61,117 nucleotides of DNA from an uncultured Lachnoclostridium sp. (lineage in GTDB: Bacteria; Bacillota; Clostridia; Lachnospirales; Lachnospiraceae), in NCBI GenBank assembly GCA_946402335.1, contig CAMIWE010000004.1, positions 1-61,117 on the forward strand, given 5' to 3'. Below, one piece after another: positions 26,453-35,154 of this stretch; the stretch's first letter is position 1, and every line of letters starts with the position of its first letter. The translations under genes and the position numbers were made by a program. The notes beneath the pieces are model-generated. The model saw only the letters and a program-made list of their open reading frames with translations, was not told the DNA's origin and did no database searches.

Positions 26453-28624
26453 TCATTCACTGAATTCAAACTGCAGCGTGATTCCCTCGGGAACCATCTG
26501 CTCCAGCCGGTCCCGAACGCCTAAAAGCGTTTCTTTGCCGGCAGCTTTCACATATAATACCGTACGGAACATATCCATTGCGTAACGCATTCCATCCGGT
26601 GCGGGGCCGAGAACCGAAACATTCTCTCCGCGTACCGCTTCCGCAAGTTCCTTCATCTTCGCGGTAAGCGCCTCTTCCTCCTTGGAAAGGCCCAGAACCC
26701 TAAGCATGCATGCACACGGCGGATACTGTGCCAGTTTCCGGTATCGGATCTCCTGCTTATAAAACATGCGGTAATCCTGCGCGGCGGCAGCCAACAGCGC
26801 GTAATGGTCCGGGCGGTAGGTCTGAATGACAACCTGTCCCGGGAACCGGTCACGGCCGGCTCTTCCCGCGGCCTGCGCCAGCAGGTGGAACGTCCGCTCT
26901 GCGGCGGAATATTCCGGTACCCCGAGCGAAAGGTCGGCGGCAAGCACGCCCACAAGCGTCACATTGCCGAAATCGTGGCCTTTTACGATCATCTGCGTAC
27001 CAACCAGGATATCCGCTTTTCCTTCGGCAAATGCGGTCAGGATCGTTTCGTATCCGTCTTTGCCTTTGGTCGTGTCCGCGTCCATACGCATGACACGCGC
27101 GTTGGGGAATTCTTTCTTCACCAGTTCCTCAATCTTCTGCGTTCCGGTTCCGAACGCCGCGATGTATTTCGACCCGCAGGACGGGCATACCTTCGGCATC
27201 GGCGCCGTATGTCCGCAGTAATGGCATTGCATATTGCCGCTTCTGTGAACGGTCATGGAAACATCGCAATGCGGGCATTTGATGACTTCTCCGCAGCTTC
27301 TGCAGGACAGAAATCCCGAAAAGCCCCGCCGGTTCAGAAAGAGCATCGCCTGGCGGTGTTCCTGTAAACATTCCGTAATGGCCTGCCGCAGCTTCCGGCT
27401 GAAGATACTGCGGTTTCCGCTCTCCAGCTCCGCGCGCATGTCAACAATCGCTGCTTTCGGCAGTTCCGCGCCGTCCTTTGCCCGCTTTGTGAGGGACAGA
27501 AGGATATATTCTCCCGTTTCCGTTCTTCGAAAACTCTTCACGGAAGGTGTCGCCGAACCGAGCACCAGCGCTGCGCTGCAATCTTTAGCCCGCTTGCGGG
27601 CAACCTCATCGGCATAATATTTCGGCGTCGTTTCGCTGTGATACGACAATTCCTGTTCCTCATCGATCACGATCAAACCGAGATTCTGAAACGGCGTAAA
27701 CAACGCCGAACGCGGTCCGATCATAACCGATATTTCGCCGTTTCTTGCTTTTTCGCACATCAGATACCGTTCCGACAATGCCATCTTCGAATGAACATAG
27801 CCGACGCGGTCTCCGAAGCACCGGTAGAACCGCAAAAGCGTCTGATAGGTCAGTGCGATTTCGGGAATCAAAACGATTGCCTGCTTCCCTTCCGCAAGGA
27901 CCTGCTCAAGAATCTTTATGTAGACTTCGGTCTTGCCGCTTCCGGTAATCCCGAACAGTAAAAACGGCTTGCCCTCCCCGCGCCTTTGCAGCACGGTGTC
28001 TGCGGCATTTTGCTGCTCTTCATTCAGCACGATGTTCAGTCCGTCACCGCCGAAAAACTCACCGGTCGTATTGGATACCTCCAAAAGCCCCGCCCCGACA
28101 TAGAAATCGATGGTAGCCTTCGTGATATTCATCTTTCCGGAAGCAATCTCGTAAGGAATAAAATCCTGGGTACAAAGAGGTTCCAAAAGCCGTGCCTTGG
28201 CTTTGTGCTTTTTGGCAACCGCTTCCTGATAAGCCGTACGGATATCGTCCTCGGACGCCCGTCGCCGGATAATCCGCTTCGGCTGTTTCTGCACTTTCTT
28301 GCGGACCGGAAGAACCGTTCTTAACGCATCGTAAAAGGTTCCGCCGTACTGCTTCCGGATCCAGTATGCAAGGCCCACCATCGTATCTTCGATCGTAAGT
28401 TCCCGCTCCGCGATTCGGGCAATATCCTTGGTCCGTCCGGGTTCGAATTTCGGCTCCTCGCCGATGCCTACCACATATCCTTTGCGGAGCTTGTCGGATG
28501 CACCGAACGGAATCATTACCGGCGTACCGATTTCCACCGAATCCCGAAGCAAATCGGGAATCCGGTACTGAAACGTACGGTCCAGTGCCGCTACCGAAAT
28601 GTCAATGATCACATCCGCATACAT
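26453..28624 (-). CDS. priA: Primosomal replication restart helicase PriA
   Basis: DEAH-type 3'-5' DNA helicase that reloads the replication machinery at stalled forks. The 723-residue protein has an N-terminal DNA-binding domain (MYADVIIDI start, PFG motif), Walker A GITGSGKTE, DEEQE as motif II, and a zinc domain with repeated CxxC pairs (CRSCGEV, CPHC, CHYC, CPSC). The ATG at 28624 matches the family N-terminus. It follows murE by 28 bases and begins the long run down to lgt. Confidence 0.97.
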   Translation of the reverse strand: MYADVIIDISVAALDRTFQYRIPDLLRDSVEIGTPVMIPFGASDKLRKGYVVGIGEEPKFEPGRTKDIARIAERELTIEDTMVGLAYWIRKQYGGTFYDALRTVLPVRKKVQKQPKRIIRRRASEDDIRTAYQEAVAKKHKAKARLLEPLCTQDFIPYEIASGKMNITKATIDFYVGAGLLEVSNTTGEFFGGDGLNIVLNEEQQNAADTVLQRRGEGKPFLLFGITGSGKTEVYIKILEQVLAEGKQAIVLIPEIALTYQTLLRFYRCFGDRVGYVHSKMALSERYLMCEKARNGEISVMIGPRSALFTPFQNLGLIVIDEEQELSYHSETTPKYYADEVARKRAKDCSAALVLGSATPSVKSFRRTETGEYILLSLTKRAKDGAELPKAAIVDMRAELESGNRSIFSRKLRQAITECLQEHRQAMLFLNRRGFSGFLSCRSCGEVIKCPHCDVSMTVHRSGNMQCHYCGHTAPMPKVCPSCGSKYIAAFGTGTQKIEELVKKEFPNARVMRMDADTTKGKDGYETILTAFAEGKADILVGTQMIVKGHDFGNVTLVGVLAADLSLGVPEYSAAERTFHLLAQAAGRAGRDRFPGQVVIQTYRPDHYALLAAAAQDYRMFYKQEIRYRKLAQYPPCACMLRVLGLSKEEEALTAKMKELAEAVRGENVSVLGPAPDGMRYAMDMFRTVLYVKAAGKETLLGVRDRLEQMVPEGITLQFEFSE

Positions 28625-28652
28625 GCTCCGATAAAACCTCCGTCCGGGGCGG

Positions 28653-30116
28653 TCACATAAGTCCGATGGCCGCTGCCTCCTCAAGGATCATCTCACGGTC
28701 ATCCATATGATGCTTGACGCCGCGGATTTCCTGATAATCCTCATGTCCTTTTCCGGCGATGATCACGCAGTCGCCGTCCTCTGCATGGGAAAGCACGTAA
28801 CGGATTGCTTCGCGGCGGTCTTCAATCGTCACATACGCACCGTCTGCCTTCTTTACGCCGGTAAGAATATCGGCAATGATATCCTTCGGCTCCTCAAACC
28901 GCGGATTGTCGCTTGTTACAACCGTCAGGTCCGCCAGTCTCGAGGAAATCTCTCCCATCTCATAACGGCGGTCTTTCGAACGGTTACCGCCACATCCGAA
29001 TACGCACACAAGGCGCTTCGGCTCATACTTTCGAATGGTCTTTAAAAGACTCTCAAGCGCCATTCCGTTATGCGCATAATCAAGCATTACCGAGAACCGG
29101 TCGGAAACCTTTACGGGCTCCACGCGGCCTCTTACGTGAATGCTGTTCATGACACCGAGAATCACATCGTCCGCGATTCCCATTTCCTTCGCGACCGAAA
29201 GTGCCGCAAGGGAATTATAGGCATTGAAGAACCCGGGAATATCCACCGTAACACGGGCATTGCACCGTCCGGAAACCGAATAGGAAACGCCGAGGTTTCC
29301 GTTGGGGCTTGTCAGTTCGATGTCGCTCATCCGGTAGTCCGCGCCTTCACAGGTACCGAAAACGACCTTTCTGCACGGCTGGTCCGCCATCATGTCGGCT
29401 GCTCTCTTATCGTCTCCGTTGAAGATACCGGTACGGCTCATGCCGAACAGCATCCGCTTGCAGGCAAAATATTCCGCCATGTCCGCGTGCTCTCCGTCTC
29501 CGATGTGGTCCTGTCCGAAATTCGTGAATACGCCGTAGTCAAATGTCATGCCGCCGACACGCTGCATCTTAAGCCCCTGGGAGGAAACTTCCATGACAAC
29601 GGCACGGAGGCCTTTTTTCACCATGCGGGACAAATACTCCTGCAAAACGTAGGATTCCGGAGTCGAATGGGACGAAGGAATTCTCTCGTCACCGATGATA
29701 TTCTCAACCGAACCGATCAGTCCGCATGGAATGCCCGAAGCCTCTAAAATCTCACGAATCATAAATGCAGTCGTGGTCTTTCCCTTTGTTCCGGTCAGGC
29801 CGATCGTGAGCAGTTTCTCCGCCGGATGATCAAACCAGATCGTGCTCATTGCGGCAAGTGCCGCACGGTCATCGTCGACCTTAACTATGGCAACCTGCTC
29901 CGGCACCGTCACGTCCTTCGTAACGGCAACTGCCGCCGCGCCGAGCTCAATGGCCTTGTCAATATAGTCATGTCCGTCAACCTTTGTTCCGACGATGCAG
30001 ACGAAGAGGTTGCCGGGCTGGATCTTTCTTGTGTCAAATGCAACTCCCGTAATTTCCGTCTCCGGATCACCCTGAATCAGAACCCGGGATTTGCTTAGTA
30101 AATCGGATAGTTTCAT
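28653..30116 (-). CDS. murE: UDP-MurNAc-tripeptide ligase (meso-diaminopimelate adding)
   Basis: Adds the third residue of the peptidoglycan stem peptide. The 487-residue protein has the Mur-ligase ATP loop TGTKGKTTT, HSTPES, and DNPR in VVTSDNPRFEEP; DNPR is the established motif for meso-diaminopimelate, so the wall is predicted to be mDAP type. AAGGAGG seven to eight bases upstream supports the ATG. It is separated from the main division cluster by 13 kb and sits directly downstream of the unusual noncoding island, whose nearest hairpin repeat ends about 30 bases before its start. No clear promoter is visible within the island on this strand. Confidence 0.97.
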   Translation of the reverse strand: MKLSDLLSKSRVLIQGDPETEITGVAFDTRKIQPGNLFVCIVGTKVDGHDYIDKAIELGAAAVAVTKDVTVPEQVAIVKVDDDRAALAAMSTIWFDHPAEKLLTIGLTGTKGKTTTAFMIREILEASGIPCGLIGSVENIIGDERIPSSHSTPESYVLQEYLSRMVKKGLRAVVMEVSSQGLKMQRVGGMTFDYGVFTNFGQDHIGDGEHADMAEYFACKRMLFGMSRTGIFNGDDKRAADMMADQPCRKVVFGTCEGADYRMSDIELTSPNGNLGVSYSVSGRCNARVTVDIPGFFNAYNSLAALSVAKEMGIADDVILGVMNSIHVRGRVEPVKVSDRFSVMLDYAHNGMALESLLKTIRKYEPKRLVCVFGCGGNRSKDRRYEMGEISSRLADLTVVTSDNPRFEEPKDIIADILTGVKKADGAYVTIEDRREAIRYVLSHAEDGDCVIIAGKGHEDYQEIRGVKHHMDDREMILEEAAAIGLM

Positions 30117-30147
30117 AAGGGGAAACCTCCTTGTAGCGAGTTATCTG

Positions 30148-30175
30148 TGACGCTATCGCTGTATGGCTGCAAGCG
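30148..30175 (-). repeat. Third, shortened copy of the hairpin element
   Basis: The 15-base string TGACGCTATCGCTGT at 30148-30162 is repeated exactly at 30192-30206 in element A. In this copy the preceding strand folds into a short hairpin (ATCGCT pairing with AGCGAT across 11 bases), so only the end of the element is kept. Confidence 0.6.
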
Positions 30176-30190
30176 ATTGGTCTGTTGTTA

Positions 30191-30270
30191 TTGACGCTAT
30201 CGCTGTTACCGCAGCAGAGGTCTGCGCCAAGCTGAATTGGCTCCGTCCTCTGCTGCGGACGCGCGATAGC
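30191..30270 (-). repeat. Hairpin element A (80 bases, minus orientation)
   Basis: Read on the minus strand, this folds almost end to end: GCTATCGC pairs with GCGATAGC, then a 12-bp perfect stem (CCGCAGCAGAGG with CCTCTGCTGCGG), then GCCAA-TTCAGC-TTGGC at the tip. It matches element B at 30543-30622 over the same length, including the loop AATTCAGCTTG and the ends GGTAACAGC and GCGTCAA. It lies 74 bases upstream of murE in the transcript direction. Confidence 0.8.
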
Positions 30271-30296
30271 TGTAAGGACAAAGTCAATGTGTTTAT

Positions 30297-30496
30297 AGCC
30301 CTCCCCGACGGGAGATGTTCAAGAAATAAATCGAACTAAGGGAGGTGAGTTTTGATTCCTCACTTATAGAACTACGAAGCGATTTCCTAACCAAATCCCC
30401 GGATTCTGTGGTGCGGGCTCGCGTCTCAGTTTCTCTTTCTCTCCGCAGGGTCCACGTGCACGGACTCCCCGTCGCGGGGCATTTCCGCGAAGGGCT
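30297..30496. ncRNA. Structured 200-base core, possible noncoding RNA
   Basis: The two ends pair over about 18 bp: AGCCCT with AGGGCT, CCCC with GGGG, GAC with GTC, GGGAG with CTCCC, with small bulges and one 11-base insert on the 3' side. Inside are further short stems (GTTC/GAAC, GGTGAG/CTCAC, GATTT/AAATC, CCCG/CGGG). A -10-like TACAAT at 30506-30511 on the minus strand would start transcription close to the closing stem, but no good -35 is present. Size and closed shape recall 6S-type RNAs, but no known family motif was recognised and the transcribed strand is uncertain. Confidence 0.4.
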
Positions 30497-30542
30497 TTAT
30501 CAGTAATTGTACCGTATGTGTGATTACAGTTCTCCGTTCTCA

Positions 30543-30622
30543 GCCATTGCGCTGTCCGGCTGAGGGTAAGCAGGCAATTCAGCTTGCCTGCGTCGCTCAG
30601 GCGGTAACAGCAATGGCGTCAA
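30543..30622 (+). repeat. Hairpin element B (80 bases, plus orientation)
   Basis: It folds as GCCATTGC with GCAATGGC, an inner CCG.CTGAG stem, and GCAGGCAA-TTCAGC-TTGCCTGC at the tip. Against element A, the first 10 and last 20 positions differ at only four sites, and these form two base pairs that changed on both sides (T-A to C-G at positions 3/73, C-G to T-A at 6/70). This is direct evidence for selection on structure. It lies just beyond the glgA stop codon. Confidence 0.8.
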
Positions 30623-30635
30623 CGAAACCGGCATT

Positions 30636-32072
30636 CTACATATACCGATACAATTCCTCATACTGTTTCGCGGAATTGGTCCACGAGAAGTCCCGGGCCA
30701 TGCCGCGGTCGATGATCTTGTTCCATTCGCGGCGGTGATTATAGTAAACATCCTTCGCGTAACGGATTGTTCCGAGCATCTCATGTGCATTGTAGTTTCT
30801 GAAGCCGAAGCCGGTGCCGGAATTCTCGTACTGGTTGTAAGGTTCAACCGTATCCTTCAGACCGCCGGTCTCACGAACGATCGGCACGGTACCGTACCGA
30901 AGGCTCATCAGCTGTGAAAGCCCGCAGGGCTCAAACAGCGAAGGCATCAGGAACGCGTCGCAGGATGCATAAATCTTATGGGAACGCTCATTGTTGTAAT
31001 AGATATTGGCCGAAACACGGTCCTTGTATTTCCACTCAAAATGACGGAACAGGTTCTCGTATTTCGGATCGCCGGTTCCGAGTACGACGAACTGGGTATC
31101 CGGCTCACAGATTTCCTCGATAACGCAGTCCACAAGGTCAAGGCCCTTCTGGTCCGTAAGACGGGATACGATACCGAGCATAAATACCTTTTCATCGACA
31201 TTCAGGCCGAGTTCCTTCTGCAGCGCCTTCTTGTTCTTCACCTTTTCCTTCCGGAAGGTGATCGCGTTATAATTCTGCACGATGAACGGGTCGGTTTCGG
31301 GGTTGTATTCCTCATAATCGATACCGTTTACGATACCCGAGAGGCTGTTGCTTCTCGCGTTCATCAAGCCGTCGAGGCCTTCGCCGTAGAACGGGGTCTT
31401 AATCTCCTCCGCATAGGTATTGCTGACGGTCGTGATGCGGTCCGCGTAAACCAGGCCGCCCTTTAAGTAGTTCGCATCGCCGTAGGCTTCCAGCTTATCA
31501 GGCGTAAAATAATACGAGGAAAGGCCGGTGATATCCTGGACGGATTTGGCATCCCAGATTCCCTGGAATTTCAGGTTATGGATCGTCATGATCGTCTTGA
31601 TGCCGTGATAGAACGGGTTGTCCTGGAAACGGTCATGCAGCATAACCGGGATCAGGCCGGTCTGCCAGTCGTGGCAGTGGATGATATCCGGTTTGAAATC
31701 AATTGCGGGAAGCGCGGAAAGGCATGCCTTGTCAAAGAAGGCAAACTTCTCAATATCCTCATGGATATAGCCGTAAGGCTTATCTCCGCTGAAGTAGAAT
31801 TCGTTGTCGATAAAATAGAAGGTGATGCCGTCAAGCACAATCTTCAAAACGCCGACATACTGGCTGCGCCACGCAAGATCCACATAGAAATGCGTAACGT
31901 ACTCCATCTGGTCCCTGTATTTCTGGGGAATCGCAAGATACTTCGGCACCATTACGCGAATGTCAAATTCATCGCGGTTGATGTACTTCGGCAGCGAGCC
32001 GACAACGTCCGCCAATCCTCCCGTTTTGATAAACGGAACACATTCCGATGCTACAAATAAAACCTTTTTCAT
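30636..32072 (-). CDS. glgA: Glycogen synthase (ADP-glucose, GT5 family)
   Basis: Extends alpha-1,4-glucan chains from ADP-glucose. The 478-residue protein starts KKVLFVASECVPFIKTGGLADVVG, carrying the KTGGL nucleotide-sugar motif, and ends with the GT-B C-domain (PSLFEPCGLSQL and ETGGL). Length is normal. AGCGAGG lies five bases before the ATG at 32072. It stands alone: no glgB, glgC, glgD or glgP is near, so it is not in a glycogen operon here. It follows recN by 86 bases. Confidence 0.96.
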   Translation of the reverse strand: MKKVLFVASECVPFIKTGGLADVVGSLPKYINRDEFDIRVMVPKYLAIPQKYRDQMEYVTHFYVDLAWRSQYVGVLKIVLDGITFYFIDNEFYFSGDKPYGYIHEDIEKFAFFDKACLSALPAIDFKPDIIHCHDWQTGLIPVMLHDRFQDNPFYHGIKTIMTIHNLKFQGIWDAKSVQDITGLSSYYFTPDKLEAYGDANYLKGGLVYADRITTVSNTYAEEIKTPFYGEGLDGLMNARSNSLSGIVNGIDYEEYNPETDPFIVQNYNAITFRKEKVKNKKALQKELGLNVDEKVFMLGIVSRLTDQKGLDLVDCVIEEICEPDTQFVVLGTGDPKYENLFRHFEWKYKDRVSANIYYNNERSHKIYASCDAFLMPSLFEPCGLSQLMSLRYGTVPIVRETGGLKDTVEPYNQYENSGTGFGFRNYNAHEMLGTIRYAKDVYYNHRREWNKIIDRGMARDFSWTNSAKQYEELYRYM

Positions 32073-32158
32073 AGTAACCTCGCTCAATGTAAAATTTCCA
32101 CGAAGCCGATGGCTCCGGTTTCCGGCAATCCGTATCCGGCTTGCCGTCCTATCCGTTA

Positions 32159-33835
32159 TTACGCGTTCTTTCTGTTAAGCGCGAGTTCACGCATCTCCTT
32201 AGCGTTGGCCATTACCGAATCGGTAATCTGCGCGCCGCTCAGCATTCTTGCAAGCTCATTGACGGTTTCCGCTTCCGTAAGCGGCGTCACGCTTGTCTTG
32301 GTCGATGCCCCGTCGGTCGCCTTTTCAATGAGAAAATGCTTCGAGGCAAATGCGGCGATCTGCGGCAGGTGCGTGATGCATAGGATCTGGTGCTCCTTCG
32401 CAATCGCGGCCATCTTCTCGGCAACCTTCTGGGCAGTACGCCCGCTGACGCCGGTATCGATCTCATCAAGGATCAGTGTCTCGATTTCGTCTTTGCCGGC
32501 AAATACGGACTTCACGGCAAGACTGATACGCGACAATTCACCGCCGCTCGCAATCTTCGCAAGCGGTCTGACCGGCTCACCCGGATTCACGGAAATCATG
32601 AATTCCGCGCTCTCCGTTCCGTCACCGGTCATTGCTGCCGTTTCGAGTGCAATCTCAAATACGACATCCGGGAAATTAAGATCCCGAAGTGCCTCGCGAA
32701 TCTTAACCTCCAGCTTTCCGGCCGATTCCTTCCGCACCGCACCAAGCCGTCCGCAGAGTTCGGAAAGCTTCTTCTCCTGCTTTCGCACCTTTGCCTTCGT
32801 CTCTTCGAGATAACGATCGTAATTCTCAAGCCGGTCGATCTTCACGGCGAGCTCCGCATCGTATGCGCGGATATCTTCGACCGTCTTGCCGTATTTGGCT
32901 TTTAGATGATTCAAAAGATTGAGACGCTCTTCCGTCTCGTTTAATTCTCCTTCATCCGAGCCGAGGCCGTCGACGTAATCCGAAAGGCCTGCGCCGATGT
33001 CACGAAGCAGTTCCTCGAGCTGCTCGATCTCACGGTAAATGCCATCCAGTTTCTCGTCGTACGAAATGACACGTCCCATTTGCCGCAGTGTACGTCCGAC
33101 AAGGTCCGACGCGCTGTCGGAATCCGTGCATAAAAGACGGTCCGCCTCCCCGGCTGCCTCCAAAAGGCGGCTCCGGTTTGAAAGCACGCGGTAGCGTTCC
33201 TCAAGGGCAGCGTCCTCTCCGGGCTTCGGATTGGCACGCTCAATCTCCTCGTGTTCGTAACGGAGTAACGACAGCTCGCGCGTCCGGCTTTCCGAATGCG
33301 CCTGGGCTTCCTCGTACTCGCGAAGCGTCTGACGGTACTCGGCGTAAGCCGTACGGATCTCGTCAAGAAGAGGCGCGGTCCGATCCTTATCGAAGCGGTC
33401 CACCAGCTTTAACTGGTTCTTGCGGTCAAGAAGCGTCTGATTCTCCCGCTGCCCGTAAACCTCGAGAAGCTTGTCCGAGAGTTCCTTCAAAAAGCCCGTA
33501 TTGACGACTTCGCCGTTTACGCGGCTGATGCTCCGTCCGTTATCCGAAATGCGGCGGGATATGATCAGGTTGTCCTCGACGGGGATCTCGTTTCTTGTAA
33601 GAAGTTCGCGGATGCCCTCGTCCTCGTTGTCAAAGATCAGCTCCGCCAGTGCATAGTCCGCATTGCGCCCAAGCATTTCCTTGCTGACTTTTCCGCCGAG
33701 CGCGGCATTTACCGAGCCGAGAAGGATGGATTTGCCGGCGCCGGTTTCTCCGGTCAGGATGTTCATCCCCGCGCCGAAATCCACATACACTTCGTCAATG
33801 ATAGCAAAGTTTTTGACATGTAAACTTAATAGCAT
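32159..33835 (-). CDS. recN: DNA repair protein RecN
   Basis: SMC-like ATPase that acts early in double-strand break repair. The 558-residue protein begins MLLSLHVKNFAIID, has Walker A GETGAGKS, long central coiled-coil segments (about 150-370), the ABC signature SGGELSR, and Walker B LILDEIDTGVSG. It is the last member of the tlyA-nadK-argR-recN group common in Firmicutes, here with yebC inserted before it. Confidence 0.97.
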   Translation of the reverse strand: MLLSLHVKNFAIIDEVYVDFGAGMNILTGETGAGKSILLGSVNAALGGKVSKEMLGRNADYALAELIFDNEDEGIRELLTRNEIPVEDNLIISRRISDNGRSISRVNGEVVNTGFLKELSDKLLEVYGQRENQTLLDRKNQLKLVDRFDKDRTAPLLDEIRTAYAEYRQTLREYEEAQAHSESRTRELSLLRYEHEEIERANPKPGEDAALEERYRVLSNRSRLLEAAGEADRLLCTDSDSASDLVGRTLRQMGRVISYDEKLDGIYREIEQLEELLRDIGAGLSDYVDGLGSDEGELNETEERLNLLNHLKAKYGKTVEDIRAYDAELAVKIDRLENYDRYLEETKAKVRKQEKKLSELCGRLGAVRKESAGKLEVKIREALRDLNFPDVVFEIALETAAMTGDGTESAEFMISVNPGEPVRPLAKIASGGELSRISLAVKSVFAGKDEIETLILDEIDTGVSGRTAQKVAEKMAAIAKEHQILCITHLPQIAAFASKHFLIEKATDGASTKTSVTPLTEAETVNELARMLSGAQITDSVMANAKEMRELALNRKNA

Positions 33836-33867
33836 AACAGCCCTTTCCCTCTCTCCGGGAATTCAGG

Positions 33868-34608
33868 TTACTCCTCATCCGGGAGAATGCCGTTGTGGTA
33901 CACTTCCTGCACGTCGTCATCGTCATCGAGAAGGTCTAACGTACGGTTAAACATCTTGATGTCCTGCTCGTCGGTAAGCTCAACTTCGGTCTGCGGGAGC
34001 TTCGTTACCTCGGCCTGTGCCATCGGAACGCCCTGTGCCTCCAAAGCCTCGCGGACTGCAGAGAACGAATCGGGATCGGTGAGAATCTCATAGGAATCCT
34101 CATTGTCCGCAAAATCCTCCGCGCCGGCGTCAAGAGCCATCATCATCAGATCGTCGGGATCGATGTCGCACTCTTCCTTGTCGATCAGGATCTGGCCTTT
34201 CTCGTCGAACATAAAGGATACGCAGCCGGGAGTACCGATGCTTCCGTTTCCTTTCGTGAAGGCGCTGCGGATGTTGGCCGCGGTACGGTTCTTGTTGTCG
34301 GTAAGCGCCTCAACGATGATGGCGATACCCTTCGGGCCGTAGCCTTCGTAGGAAACGAATTCATAGTTTACGGCATTGGCGTCGCCGGCAGCCTTTTTGA
34401 TGCTGCGGTCGATCGTATCGTTCGGCATGTTATTGGATTTGGCTTTTGCAATGATATCCTTTAACTTGCTGTTGTTGTTCGGATCGGGACCGCCCTCTTT
34501 TACGGCAACGGCGATCTCACGGCCGAGACGGGTGAATACTTTCCCCTTTGCGGCGTCGTTTTTCTCTTTTTTGTGCTTGATGTTGGCAAATTTGGAATGT
34601 CCTGACAT
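33868..34608 (-). CDS. yebC: YebC/PmpR family protein
   Basis: Member of the TACO1/YebC family, linked to transcriptional control and, more recently, to translation of proline-rich or pausing sequences. The 246-residue protein begins MSGHSKFANIKHKK, the family signature, and keeps the three-domain length. The C-terminus is very acidic (DLLDDDDDVQEV). It lies between argR and recN, an insertion into an otherwise standard gene order. Confidence 0.96.
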   Translation of the reverse strand: MSGHSKFANIKHKKEKNDAAKGKVFTRLGREIAVAVKEGGPDPNNNSKLKDIIAKAKSNNMPNDTIDRSIKKAAGDANAVNYEFVSYEGYGPKGIAIIVEALTDNKNRTAANIRSAFTKGNGSIGTPGCVSFMFDEKGQILIDKEECDIDPDDLMMMALDAGAEDFADNEDSYEILTDPDSFSAVREALEAQGVPMAQAEVTKLPQTEVELTDEQDIKMFNRTLDLLDDDDDVQEVYHNGILPDEE

Positions 34609-34656
34609 AGAACTTTCTTCCTTTCTTTCCGTTTTATGTGATTTTTAATAAATCTC

Positions 34657-35118
34657 TTAAGATTCTCCGGTGACTGCCTGAATCCGTTTCAGGATTCCCT
34701 CAGCCTCCTCTGCGGACTTTACGGCAAGAAATACCGTGTCGTCTCCGGCAAGGGATCCGACGATGGACGAAAACCGTATTCCGTCGATTGCCGCCGCAAC
34801 CGCCATCGCCATGCCGGCGCTTGTACGGACCACCAGAATGTTCTGCGCGGTATCCATCGAAACGATGGCATCCTTCAGAATCCGCTTATAGCGTTCTCGG
34901 TTCGTATCGGACGGATCGTCATGGGAAATACTGACATACCGCTGCCGCCCGTTCGCAATCGGCATCTTCGTGATCCGGAGTTCGCGGATGTCACGGGATA
35001 TCGTGGCCTGCGTTACCTGAAACCCGGATTCGGTCAGAAGACTGGCAAGTTCCTCCTGCGTTCCGATTTCCCGCTCCGAAATCAGTTCAAGAATCCTGTT
35101 TTGACGTTTGTTTTTCAT
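34657..35118 (-). CDS. argR: Arginine repressor ArgR
   Basis: Arginine-sensing repressor of arginine synthesis. The 153-residue protein has an N-terminal winged helix (NRILELISE, QATISRDIRELRI) and a C-terminal oligomerisation and arginine-binding domain with the GDDT motif. Normal length. No arginine genes are in the window; the position after nadK and before recN is the usual conserved one rather than an arginine operon. Confidence 0.96.
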   Translation of the reverse strand: MKNKRQNRILELISEREIGTQEELASLLTESGFQVTQATISRDIRELRITKMPIANGRQRYVSISHDDPSDTNRERYKRILKDAIVSMDTAQNILVVRTSAGMAMAVAAAIDGIRFSSIVGSLAGDDTVFLAVKSAEEAEGILKRIQAVTGES

Positions 35119-35154
35119 GGATACCTCCCCATACTGAAATGCGGTGGATAAAAC

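Larger units (their letters stand above)
30117..30635. other. Noncoding island between glgA and murE
   Basis: These 519 bases hold no credible gene on either strand. They contain, from left to right, a partial hairpin repeat, a full 80-base hairpin element on the minus strand, a structured 200-base core, and a second 80-base element on the plus strand that ends about 13 bases from the glgA stop codon. The two 80-base elements are inverted copies of one family. No transposase lies nearby. The region could be a mobile noncoding element, a structured RNA locus, or both. Confidence 0.7.

Noticed and set aside
30117..30635. tmRNA, RNase P, SRP RNA or a known riboswitch in the glgA-murE gap
   Set aside because: None of the conserved cores I know for these families (for example GAGGAAAGTCC of RNase P or a tRNA-like T-arm) is present on either strand. 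A 6S-type RNA could not be decided.
30520..30847. Short open frames on both strands across the glgA end and element B
   Set aside because: They run through the hairpin element, have no ribosome site and no recognisable product.
32073..32158. Terminator between recN and glgA
   Set aside because: Imperfect pairing (AAGCCG with CGGCTT around CCGG/CCGG) is present but there is no T run.
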